The position numbers and the translations under genes are program-made. Shown here one piece after another: positions 33,362 to 43,389 of a stretch of 64,000 bases of DNA. Origin of the DNA: Metopolophium dirhodum (taxonomy: Eukaryota; Arthropoda; Insecta; Hemiptera; Aphididae); assembly GCF_019925205.1 (NCBI RefSeq), contig NC_083560.1, forward strand, positions 32,162,270-32,226,269, in the 5' to 3' direction. The notes under the pieces were generated by a model. That model did no database searches and was not told the DNA's origin. It saw only the letters and a list, made by a program, of their open reading frames with translations. Positions within the stretch are counted from its first letter, which is position 1; every line of letters begins with the position of its first letter.

Positions 33362-33822
33362 AATCTAAATATATATAAAAATGAGTGTACATCTTGAATA
33401 CATTTTATAACTCAAGATCCACCAAACCGATTTCGATAAAAATTTCAGAACATATTAAGATTGATATGTAGATGGTTTCTGTGAAGTTTGTACGCTGTGG
33501 AATAAGTGGTTCCGGAGTTATGGTCTCTTAAGTGCACACCTGGCGACATGGCCAAAAACAACAGCAACGTCTATACAACTATTTGTATCTATATATATTA
33601 ACCCATAGCAACCATTAAAAAACAAAAATGTCTATAGTTAATCTCAAAATTCCTGTTTGAGCACCTACCGGGGGTGATCACTTCCCTTTTTAAATTAGCC
33701 TATGACACTCACAAATAATGTGGCTTTGTATTGGTGATAGAATTTTCGAAATCGGTTCAGTAGTTTCGGAGTTTATCCCGAACATACAAACAAACGCTAT
33801 TATTTTATATATTAGTATAGAT
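33362..33822 (+). mobile_element. Helitron-like start joined to a LINE/SINE-type end
   Basis: It begins TCTAAATATATATAAAAATG and continues ACTCAAGATCCACCAAACCG, similar to the 5' region of insect non-autonomous Helitrons. Its right part has CGAAATCGGTTCAGTAGTTT, CGAACATACAAACAAACG and TTTATATATTAGTATAGAT, a very common insect repeat tail. Whether this is one element or two is unclear. Confidence 0.45.
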
Positions 33823-34267
33823 AAAAATGAATGTTTGTGTGTAGATTAGACCTCTGGGAAGAAGATAGGCTAATTTAAAAAGTGTTAAATTTGTTTTTTT
33901 TTTATTCATCGGATTTTAGTACGGTTGCGTTAGGCTTTTGTATTAATTGATTATATTAATCCTCCGTAGGTGGAATTATGTAAAAATGACAAACTGGGTA
34001 CCTACAATTTTTATACTTTAGAGTTAAATCATACACTTACGTACAAACATCACGGGGTCCGCGATCTACCGCAGGTAAATTGCCTGCCTGATAATATACT
34101 GCTGCGAATCAGAATTTTTATTCCGGGCAACAGAAAAGTTAGGATAGATTTTAAACACCATACACCATACACCATACACCGAATATTAAATAACGAATTA
34201 AACAAAGTTTGAGTCATATAGAATTGGTAGATTTAACGGGCAACGAAGTGTCAGCGGGATCAGCTAG
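33823..34267 (+). mobile_element. Helitron-like copy ending CTAG-T
   Basis: Aligns with 38799-39195 over most of its length (GGGAAGAAGAT, TTCATCGGATTTTAGTACGG, CTTTAGAGTTAAATCATACA, CGAAGTGT) and ends GGGATCAGCTAG before a T, as Helitrons do. Contains hairpin-family members at ~33959 and 34064-34080. Three CATACAC words near 34160 form a short microsatellite. Confidence 0.65.
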
Positions 34268-34280
34268 TTTTTGTATATTT

Positions 34281-34575
34281 TTAATCGTCTTCGTCCGTTC
34301 CTTCTTTACTTTCGTCCGCGTTTGAATTATTGTCGGAATCGTTCTCTTTTAATAATAGCCGTTTGGCTTCAACGGAGAAAAATCTTTTTTTTCGATTATC
34401 TTCTTGAAGTCTGCTTATTTTAGGGTCCGAGGATAGAAGTAGCTTGTTAAATAAGACCGTATTCGTACCAATTCGTGATGTTTTTCTTGTGTAGTGATCG
34501 CCGTGAAGGACACGTTGAACACTAATACAATAATTATTTAAACGACGTAGCACGTTCGTTGTCGTCTTGAGTCGA
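34281..34575 (-). CDS. Possible terminal exon, acidic C-terminus, unrecognised
   Basis: An open minus-strand frame that begins after an acceptor-like TCAACCTCGACTCAAG and ends at a stop at 34281. The ~95 residues include TTNVLRRLNNYCISVQRVL, FNKLLLSSDPKISRLQED and an acidic tail (SDNNSNADESKEGTDEDD). There is no initiating ATG. It starts beside the LTR edge of the env remnant and ends 14 bp from a Helitron-like terminus, so it may be a captured or truncated gene piece. Family not recognised. Confidence 0.35.
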
Positions 34576-34639
34576 GGTTGAGAAAGATAGATAAATAATT
34601 AATAACACTTTTTAGACTTTTTAAATATGACAATTACAT

Positions 34640-35208
34640 AACACTTTATTATTACAAGTTTGAATTACAAGATTACTATAAGCACTGTCGTAAGCTTGAT
34701 AGACCTACGACGAGGGCTGACTATCTTCTAAGTAATAGTAGGTGATCTACCCGTATTTATGCGGGTTCTAACAATGACGTATTGGTGGCGTGATATCTAT
34801 ATTCTAATATTACTTCCCTAGTAATGTCAAATTGCATTATGATGGGAGTAGGTAAAACAACTTGATGTTTTCACCTCTGATCCACGCTTCCTGTTATTTA
34901 GGCCTATTTTACATTGCATATTACTACCTACATTACCCATTATAAATTATACTAAATATATAATATATTCTACGTGATATTGTTTAATATCGTATTATAG
35001 CTGTGGGTATTAATACATCCCTAATATTGTTGAATTGCACTATTTTGTGACTCGGTAAAACAACTTGTTGTTTTCACCTTTGCTCTATGTTTCCTGTTAT
35101 TTAGGATTATATTAATACCTACGTTTATACTCATAAATTATACTATGTATAATTTATTATTTTACTTATTTTATTTAAAATAATATAATGGCTTTTGAGT
35201 TTACTACA
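34640..35208 (-). repeat. Partial LTR of an errantivirus-like element
   Basis: On the minus strand it begins TGTAGTAAACTC directly after a polypurine tract. It contains two ~200-bp direct repeats (34811-34960 and 35012-35150; shared words GGTAAAACAACTTG, TTTTCACCT, TTCCTGTTATTTAGG) and an AATAAAG signal near 34645-34655. The 3' edge was not identified with certainty. No partner LTR was found to the right, so the element is truncated. Confidence 0.6.
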
Positions 35209-35222
35209 TCCCTCCCCTCTAA
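35209..35222 (-). promoter_or_regulatory. Polypurine tract of the env-bearing element
   Basis: On the minus strand TTAGAGGGGAGGGA lies directly before the TG that starts the LTR, the expected place for plus-strand priming. About 70 bp separate it from the env stop. Confidence 0.65.
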
Positions 35223-35290
35223 GATGAAAGTCTCTGACTTTCCAAAAAAAAAATAAATAAAATAAAATATAGTATAGAAATTTCCCCCCA

Positions 35291-36616
35291 TTAATTCATG
35301 TTGAATTTTAATTTGAGATAGATTAGGTTGGAGACTATGCTCACTTCCTCTGGAACAACTTCTACTGTTTCTGGTGTTGTGTTGGTGACCTCCGCTGTTG
35401 ATTCTGGTGTTGGAGTTTGTGTCCATTTATTTTCCATCATGATAGGACACTCCCATGGTCTGGGTGGTGGTGTTTTTGTTGTTTCCTGTCTGACGAACCA
35501 GACGATTATAATGTTTATTGTTATAATAATCATTATAGAAGCTCCCCCAATTACGACATATATATATATATTTGTTTCGATTTGATCGTACCGGTCTTCA
35601 TGTTGTCGTTGGTTCGTGATTTGTTCTTTAGTATAAGTTATTGCGTTCATGTCGTGCATTTGGTTTGTTTTTACATGATGTGCCTCCATTGTTTTGGCAT
35701 ACTGCCTCTGGCTGTTGTCTTCCTCTCTGTCTCTGATGACCGATGTTGAAATGAAATCAGTATACTGAGATTTTCCTGCTATGCCTCCTGGAATGAGAAC
35801 GTCTCGGTTCGCATAACCACGGCATGTTTCGTTTAATGAAATTATCCCGGCTCCTTGTAATATGTGGTTCTTTGATTCTTGGTCTCCATCGCAGGTGACG
35901 AATAGTGAATCGTTATTTGTAACATATAACCACTCGTTTTTTTGTTTTAATTTGTGGAACACTGTTGTTGCCATTTCGATATGTCGTATATCACAATTTT
36001 CTGGTACCTTTCACGGCTCCTGCATTAGGAGTATTTCACACACTGCATCTCATACTCCTAGAATGTAAAGGGTGCGTTTCGGGACATACCAAAAATTCGT
36101 GGACAGGTTTACAAATGGTGGGATTAAAATTGTCATAAGTCGAGTAGAGCTCCTTTGATTTTGTTACAGCTAAAAAATCGTGCTTAGGTTTAATATACAT
36201 ACATTTCTTTTTGTTATCTGTAATACACACTGGAAGTGGTATTAAATTATATAAACTTAAAACATGTTGATACACTAGTGGAATCATTAAAATAAAAACA
36301 ATGTTATTATTATTAGAATATACCGTCAAATCTGCAAGCTTTACTAAATCGTAAACATTGCTATATTGCACCTCGAGTGGCATATTGGTCCCACTAGGTA
36401 GAATAAGTTTAATGTTTTTTAAACTGTTCTAGTAAATCTTTCGCACTTATTAAACTCGGATGTATTTGTCCTGACCTAGCACTTTGTAATATCTCGACGA
36501 ATGTGTTTAACCGCATCATTTGTATTACCAATTAGTCGGCGAAGAGAAGAAAAATTTCGTTCTGCAGTTGCTGAAGTAGCTAGTAATGTCAGGAGTATAA
36601 GAAAATAGCCAGACAT
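35291..36616 (-). pseudogene. env: Envelope-protein remnant of an insect endogenous retrovirus
   Basis: A decayed env gene of the errantivirus / baculovirus-F type. An ATG at 36616 starts a hydrophobic signal-peptide-like segment. The frame is then lost near 36490 (premature TAG) and again near 36410-36425 in an A run. The main ectodomain frame is open at 36036-36383 and, after another shift, at 35291-35974. The last part has a membrane segment at residues ~136-161 followed by a ~65-residue cytoplasmic tail. At ~440 codons in total it is shorter than the usual ~500-650. The region where the furin site and fusion peptide would lie appears deleted. No gag or pol is attached; a polypurine tract and LTR edge follow. 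It cannot make a complete envelope. Confidence 0.8.
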
Positions 36617-36639
36617 TTTATTGCATCAAACAAGTTTAA

Positions 36640-37385
36640 ATATTCGATTAGATTAGATTAGCTTTTTGACGGCGAACGATGAAAACGGACACGGCCGAAA
36701 CGCTATCGGCAAAACAATACATTTGAAGATGTCAAATAGAATACCGTGTTCTTATTATTTTGGGAATGTATAAAATGTAGATTGTAGAATGTAGGTATTT
36801 TAGTATATACATTTAATCCATGATAAAGTAAATTTCTTTATCACGTTATAATCATTATATTACAATTTTCAGTACATAATTTCATTTTTGTTTTATTGTA
36901 TTTTTTCCGTACCTAGGTACATATTAAGTGTTGATTGTAACATATATTAAAAATGTATAATATTGTTATGTTGTAAATTAATATTGTTCTTTTACATAAT
37001 GCTTTTTATATTAAAAGTAAGCAATGGATACCTAATTTAGATTTGCTAATAATTGATAATTCATACATGTTATTACTATCAATATTATTTATTCTAAACC
37101 TGTAACTTAGAAATATTGACCACAGATTTTAGTTTTAAATACCCCATTAAGAAGTGCTTCTAAAACTATTACTTGATTAGTTTAATATTGAAAATGTTTC
37201 ATTTTTAAGTTAAAATTGTTAAAATTATTTGCTTGATTTCTCGTATTAAAAATACTAATTTTGGCCATCTCTCTGAAATGTTTCCAGCTCTTGCAACCTG
37301 ACCTTTTTTTTGTGTGTGTATTTTATCAACAATCTATCTATTGCTATATCTATCCATCTATCTATCTATATATATGCATTTTTTT
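36640..37385. other. AT-rich, no gene seen
   Basis: Simple AT-rich sequence. A CTAT microsatellite lies at ~37335-37370. The 5' half of the env-bearing element (gag, pol, 5' LTR) was looked for here and not found. Confidence 0.5.
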
Positions 37386-37550
37386 TTACATAATATCAAT
37401 TAATTATCAGTATAATAAATATAATCATTGATTATACGTAGAATACTATGTATACTATGTATGGTATAACTAATAGTATAATACCTTTCTCGTGATACAT
37501 AATAAAATTAATAATTACAATTATTGTGAAAAAAATAACTTTTAAAAGTA
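37386..37550 (+). repeat. Dispersed 160-bp repeat, copy 2
   Basis: Second copy of the sequence at 32131-32290, same orientation, with a few substitutions (TCTCGTGATACAT here, TCTCGTAATACAT there) and small indels. Confidence 0.8.
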
Positions 37551-37902
37551 CTGTGTAATGTTTTCATTTATTATTTATTATTATCAATTTGTTAAATTTC
37601 TACGCTTCATGGTATATTAACTTACAAAAAAACAATATGCTTTATCATCTGTCGTCTAGTCATGCTACACATATTGCTTTTTACAATATATATTAATATG
37701 TATATGAACCAAATACAGTGTACAATTTATTATATTTACTACTCACTGGTCACTACACCGTCTACACCGTAAACACTAAAATTTTATTATAATGATAAAA
37801 TCAATAATAAAAGTTTAAGGCTGTTGAAAGCGGATCGTCTTTTGGACCAATAATTATTAACGCAATGGTGTGATGTAGTCTTGTCATAACGTTGAAACCC
37901 AA

Positions 37903-37970
37903 CCAATCAGCGATGAAGACAGCCAATCGAAGGAGTATAAATATAGGTACATTTCTCAAGATTAGTCACA
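37903..37970 (+). promoter_or_regulatory. Well-formed TATA/CCAAT core promoter
   Basis: Two CCAAT boxes (37903-37907 and 37923-37927), a perfect TATAAATA (37936-37943), and an AGTCA initiator-like site ~30 bp downstream at 37965-37968. It stands before CA-rich leader sequence, as in many LTR or cellular promoters. No clear full-length gene follows. Confidence 0.5.
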
Positions 37971-38265
37971 ATTATACACATCGACATCATTATCCAGTCA
38001 ATAGCCAACCTGTCAACTCACAACCAACACTCGGCAGCCAGCGTTCAGTAGCACTTCCTTCGAACAACCGTTTTCACCGCACTCCAACAGGGCATCAGCG
38101 CCCACAAGTAAGTCGCCGCGGAAGCGACGTCCCTCCGTAACTAGCTGTCGTGGGGCTGTACCTTCACATAGCCACAGCATCCCGTCCCATAAAAATGGCA
38201 CACCCACTCACCTTATGGGCCAATAACGCAAAGGGGGTAACCCCTCTACCAACCAAGCACTGAAA

Positions 38266-38545
38266 ATGGCACGACTGCGTTCGTCTCCCCTCTCCAACAC
38301 CATCCAAATCGTCCTACTCTGAAACCCTAGATTCTTTTTCTGACTCAAGCACCTCAACACGACACTTTCTACCCTCACTAACATCTGAACGATCAACAGA
38401 TACTTTACTCACTACAAAAACCACTATCACCACAACTGCCCAAACTCCGCCTAGAACTCCATCAATCTCCAGACCACCACCTATCATATTGACCTCCAAT
38501 TTTTTTTTAGAAATTATTCAATTTTATTGTACGATATAATAGAAT
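38266..38545 (+). pseudogene. Ser/Thr/Pro-rich ORF start, possibly retroelement ORF1
   Basis: An ATG at 38266 opens a short Arg/Ser-rich frame (MARLRSSPLS) that shifts near 38305. The following frame is Ser/Thr/Pro-rich (SYSETLDSFSDSSTSTRHF, TTTAQTPPRTPSISRPPP) and runs out in AT-rich DNA at ~38545. This composition resembles the low-complexity N-terminus of retrotransposon ORF1/Gag proteins, downstream of the promoter at 37936. No domain is visible. It may be a truncated retroelement 5' end; confidence is low. Confidence 0.35.
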
Positions 38546-38798
38546 AGTGGTGATCCTTACCATACTTAAATTTTAATTATTTAGAATTTAAAATTTTTTT
38601 TATATAAGAGTCTAGGAAAATCCACCGGTGTATAATTTATTGTTTGCTATTGGTTAATCATGTTTGTTGATTTGTATTATTATCTTTTGTCAATATACAT
38701 AATATATCTGATAAATAGTTCCAGAGTTTAGTCTGTATAGTTATCTATAGTCTGTGTATTTATATATTTAGAAACATATAAATTAATTAATATTTTTG

Positions 38799-39195
38799 GG
38801 TAGATTAAACCTCAGGGAAGAAGATGGGTTAAATTTGTTTTTTTTTTATTCATCGGATTTTAGTACGGTTAGGTTAGAATATGATTATGTATAAATTGAT
38901 TATATTAATCTACCATAGATAGAATTAAGTAAAACGACAAATTTGGTATAACTTTGATACTTTAGAGTTAAATCATACATTTACGTACAAACAGCACAGT
39001 GTCCGCGATCCACCGCAGGTAGGTTGCCTACTTGATAATGTAATACGGAGAATCAGAATTTTTATTCGGGGCCACGGAGAAGTTAAGATAAACTTTGAAC
39101 ACCATACACCAAACATTAAATAACAAATTGAACAAAGTCTGAGTTATATAGAGTTGATACATTTAATGGACAACGAAGTGTACGGGATCAGCTAG
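38799..39195 (+). mobile_element. Helitron-like copy ending CTAG-T
   Basis: Homologous to 33823-34267. It ends TACGGGATCAGCTAG before T. It carries hairpin-family members at ~38912 (decayed) and 39008-39025. No TIRs and no target duplication, as expected for this class. Confidence 0.65.
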
Positions 39196-39214
39196 TAATA
39201 TTATATTTAGTTGG

Positions 39215-40260
39215 TTTTTTTTTTTTTATTGTTCTTTTAAACTCAGTAACTATGGCCATAAGTTACAATTTAAATTGAGTTAAAGTATTTACAGTCTAAA
39301 TCAAATATATATATTTTTTTTAAGTAGTACAACATTAAAATCAAAGATATGGTTACATTGTATATAAAGCTAGTTTACATAATATTATTATTAGATTAAA
39401 TTGTAGAGACCTGTTTATTTCAAACATTTTATCATCTTGGTCATTTCCTTGGTTTTGGGTCCCAGTGCAACGTCAAGAGTTGTATCTAACCCGATGTTTT
39501 GTTGATCTTGTTGGTATTTCAGGCATTTGATTATGATATGTTTCACTGTTAACTTAACACCACAGACTTCGCATGAGGGAGGTTCTTCCTTTGCCATTAG
39601 GAACTCGACCGTAAGTCACGTATGTCTGATTCTCAGTCGGTTTAGTACCGATTCTTCTTTTCTTTCTAAAGAATTATTTATCCACCTGATGGTACTTCTT
39701 TTTATTGTGTTGAGTTTGGTGATTTTGTGTTTCCATGTAGCCATTTAGTTGTGGGAGGGTCCTGGTATAATCTTGAATTCGGAATTTGTGGTAGCGATCT
39801 TGACCTGTTTGTCGGCTAGTTCATTTTCTTTGATTCCGGCGTGCCTGGGGATCTACATGAGAGTAATTTGTTTGTTTTTAGATAAGGCTTCATTTAATTT
39901 GTTCAGTATTTTTATTGTGATGTCTCTATGTCTGAACTGGTTTATTATTCTATTGAGTTTATCCAGGGAGTCACTGCTGTATATTATATGATTGAGTTGT
40001 TCATCGTCTATGATTGTTTTAATCGCCTCGAGTATCGCTATTGCCTAGGCCGTATATATGGAACATGTGTTTAGGAACTTCAATAATACGTTTTTGTTTC
40101 TAAGTATTATTGAGATTCGTCCTTGGTATTGTGCCTAGAAGTTAGAGGCGTCTGTGTAGACTTTTTCGTGTTCTTTGTAGTTTTCTTATATGTTCGTTTA
40201 TTTGTATACGTCTGCATTAATCGGCGTATACGACAGAGGACCCATTTTAGAGATTGCAAA
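39215..40260 (-). pseudogene. 5'-truncated LINE with RNase H (I/Jockey-like)
   Basis: Minus-strand fragments of a LINE 3' end. The RNase H domain shows YTDAS near 40150, YSSDSLDKLNRI near 39975, and IPRHAGIKENELAD near 39840. The C-terminal zinc-like motif CEVCGVKLTVKHIIIKC is at ~39505-39575. Stops and shifts interrupt it. A 13-T run at 39215-39227 is the poly-A tail read from the other strand. The tail abuts the Helitron-like copy ending at 39195. The RT part is missing. Confidence 0.8.
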
Positions 40261-40497
40261 ATGCCGGGTGCAAAAGAAATTATATTGTTTTAATAAGTAA
40301 AGGTAAGTACCAATATTGGCTCTATTGACAAATTAAATGATTGCAGAGCAATACAACAGTTGTTTATAATAAAACATTATTAGGTTTCAATAAAACCAAA
40401 TCTTAACCTTTATTTACAGTATACCATAGAAACTTGACAATAGATAAACTAGATTTTACATAAAATTAACAAATTTAAAATATCTAAAATTCTTGAA

Positions 40498-41055
40498 ATG
40501 GAGTATGGCAAAGTGTTTTTAACAAATGTAGAGAAGCAGAAAGCTGTAGTCAAACAGCAATTCGAGACCAAACAAAGACTGTTATGGGCAAAATTAAATT
40601 TACGTGAAGAACATATTCAAAATTTTAAAAAGCAACGAAAGAATGAACAAATAGTAAAAATTGCTAAAAATAAAGAGAAATTAGATAAAACAAGACTTCG
40701 GATAATTGAGTTGAAGGACTTAGCATTTTATAGAATTTTGGAGCTGAGGAATAAAAGAAAACAAAGAGATCGAAAAACAGCGAAAAATATAGAAAATTTT
40801 AAACGTTCTATATTAGGTACGAAACAGGTTAAAGAATTGAACCGATATCGGGCCAAATATGAAAATCAAATACGGACGATGGAAATCAACAAGTCATTGA
40901 TAGAGAGATGTGTAGAAAACATACAATCAGTGGAAGAAGAGGAGGTGATTGTCGAAATAGGTAGTAATGTGAATGAAGGTATAGAAATGGAAACGGAATC
41001 TTCAGATAATTGTGCCTACAATCCAGTGAGTGATATGTCTAATAACCGTAGATAA
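40498..41055 (+). CDS. Small basic coiled-coil protein, unrecognised
   Basis: 185 codons from an ATG in good context (GAAATGG). Residues ~10-130 are almost continuously helical and charged (KQKAVVKQQFETKQRLLWAK, KLDKTRLRIIELKDLAFYRI), consistent with a long coiled coil. The tail is acidic (EEEEVIVEIGS, EMETESSD). A good GT-AG intron in the 5' leader, 40303-40419 (AAAG/GTAAGT ... TTTATTTACAG), supports a real transcription unit. It starts ~240 bp beyond a LINE fragment, and another LINE lies downstream. No family recognised. Confidence 0.55.
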   Translation: MEYGKVFLTNVEKQKAVVKQQFETKQRLLWAKLNLREEHIQNFKKQRKNEQIVKIAKNKEKLDKTRLRIIELKDLAFYRILELRNKRKQRDRKTAKNIENFKRSILGTKQVKELNRYRAKYENQIRTMEINKSLIERCVENIQSVEEEEVIVEIGSNVNEGIEMETESSDNCAYNPVSDMSNNRR

Positions 41056-41299
41056 TATTTACATTATACTTACATTATATATTTTTATTAATTTATTTCA
41101 AACAATTAAAGAATTACAAAAATATCTAATTTTGAACGTACGTATGCTGACATTTCTTAAATAAGACATTTTAAACATTTGTGTAGGTACCTTTAAAGAT
41201 TCCAAAAGCTACCTCTAAATGTAAATGTTAAATTTTCATAAAAAAAATATTGTTTTATCATTCTAGAATATGATCCACTACATAATTAAACAATAGGAC

Positions 41300-42772
41300 C
41301 TGTCATAATAGACAGGTTTTTTTCTTTCCATTATGGTTTCTTTTTCGGAGATCCCCTGATGAAAGTTTATTTCTTGGTTAATGGAAAATTGGATCTATCA
41401 CACCAATTTTAAAGTCAGGATGCCCCTCTCTAGTGACTAACTATAGACCTATATCCATTCTTAGTGATATCCCGAAAATATTTGAATCTCTCGTCCTAGG
41501 TTCCATACTCAATCCGGTCAATCCCATTTTAGCCAATGAGCAGCATGGTTTTCGTCCGGGCCGCTCTACCATTACATGTAATCTTACTTTTTGTAATTAC
41601 ACATTCAATGCGTTTAAAGAAGGAAAGCAAGTAGATGTAATCTACACAGATTTCGCAAAGGCGTTTGACTCAGTTAACCATGAGCTCCTAATTGCGATAT
41701 TAAAAGTCAGCCTATGGTTTCGGTGATCCACTTCTCTCTTTTAATTCATTTCAGATAAATCGCACACAATGGGACAAACTTTTTAGTACAAAATCAGAAA
41801 TGTTGCACACTTCTTTTGGTATCTCCCAAGGTGGACATTTGTCTCCTTAGCTTTTCTCGCTGCTTGTTAATAGTGCTTGTTCATCTCTTAAGCATTGCCA
41901 GCTGTTATGGTTTGCAGATGACATGAAATTATTTATGAAAGTAAACTCAATAACTGACTGTCTTCATCTACAAGAGTACCTCAATAAAATCACTTGGTTT
42001 GACTCTTAACATTAACAAATGCAGACTTATGACATTGACCCGTCGCCGAACTCCTATTTTATTCTCATACAAAATTAACGGTACTAACCTATGTCCTTTT
42101 GTCCCTAGCGTATGTGATTTTGGCTTTACCTTTACTCCATCCATTTGTCCTCTGGCTTATATTGATAATATCACTTGTAAAGCACTTAAGGTTTTAGGTT
42201 TTATTAAAAGAATAGCTAGTGAATTTAAACATTGCTACCATCTTAAAGAAAATTGTTGTGCACTCTTAGGCCTATTGTTGAATATGACTCTGTAGTTTTG
42301 GATCCTCAGACTGCTGAGGATTGCAAGCAGCTTGGATGTGTCCAGCGAAGGTTCCTTAGCTTCGTTAAGTTTAAGTTTAACATTACTTGCAAATCTCATG
42401 ACTATACTCCCGGCCTACGTTTTCTACATCTCTTTACCCTATCCGATCGTGGTTACCAATATAATTTATCTTTTCTTCGCAAACTTTTCTCTAACTCTAT
42501 TGACTCTACTTCACTCCTTCCACTTATTAATATAAAGGTACCTATTAGAAACACCCGCAATAGTGCTGTTTTCCTTATACCACATTCCTGTACCAATTAT
42601 TTAAGAAATGAACCACTCTCCAGGATGATGAAAATTGCCAATGAGGATCCGTCATTCTTCTTCTAATTTATTTTTTTTCTCCTAAATTATTTGTCTTTAA
42701 ATTATTTGTTATGCCTTTGTATAAATTGGGCTCTGTCCACTATTGTAATTAAATAAATAAATGAATAAATAA
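41300..42772 (+). pseudogene. 5'-truncated Jockey-type LINE
   Basis: Reverse transcriptase fragments in shifting frames. WKIGSITPILKSGCPSL leads into TNYRPISILSDIPKIFESLV, HGFRPGRSTIT and YTDFAKAFDSVNH. The catalytic FADD is at 41911-41922. The thumb and C-terminal region follow (LNINKCRLMTL; VEYDSVVLDPQTAEDC; CVQRRFLSF). It ends FFF-stop near 42663, then a short 3' UTR and an (AAAT)n tail at 42750-42772, typical of Jockey/CR1-type elements. At least four frame breaks and a stop at ~41380; endonuclease and ORF1 are absent. Confidence 0.88.
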
Positions 42773-43121
42773 CAATAAATTAAATTTGATTAAACGTTGA
42801 ATTTATTGAATTATTAATTAAACTAAAAACGATTATTAATATATTTTCTAATTAAATATTCTCCTGTTTTTGTACCTATATATCTGAATGGTCGGACACA
42901 CTGTTGCCTATGTATTAATACTGTACACATGCTTCACAGACATCAAATAAGTGGAATCTTATAAGTTGTCTTTGAAATACTTTGCGACTTCAATATTACC
43001 TAATCTACTTAATCGTTTTCAATAATCATTGTAATATAATATTTTGTTATGACTTAATCGCCGTTACATCGCTGTATTTTTTATATACTCGTCCGTACTG
43101 TAGAAATCGAAATACGTGGAT

Positions 43122-43389
43122 ATGAATCTCACGTTTATCCAACGCATTGAGAATTTGAGGATAAATTCCACTAAATGCGTCCAGGATGCAGCGTTCTGGA
43201 ATAAGACGGCACCGCTTTGGAATAAAATGACAATGTGTCTACAAGCCAACGTTGCCGAGGGATCAACAGCCGGTGAATCGGAATTGTCCATTCCCAAAGC
43301 GTACGTGGAAGAAAAAGCTCGACGTTACCTGTTTGATTTGACGGACGATAACCGCCCGCCGTCGTTGATGCAGCAGATTATGATGAACG
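43122..43389 (+). CDS. Exon 1 of the four-exon gene
   Basis: First ATG after an in-frame TAG at 43101. Codes residues 1-89 plus one base. Donor G/GTATCG at 43390 is weaker than the others, but joining to 45903 restores a GAC codon and keeps the frame. Confidence 0.8.

Noticed and set aside
35328..36068. Plus-strand frames over the env remnant
   Set aside because: Shadows of the minus-strand env reading.
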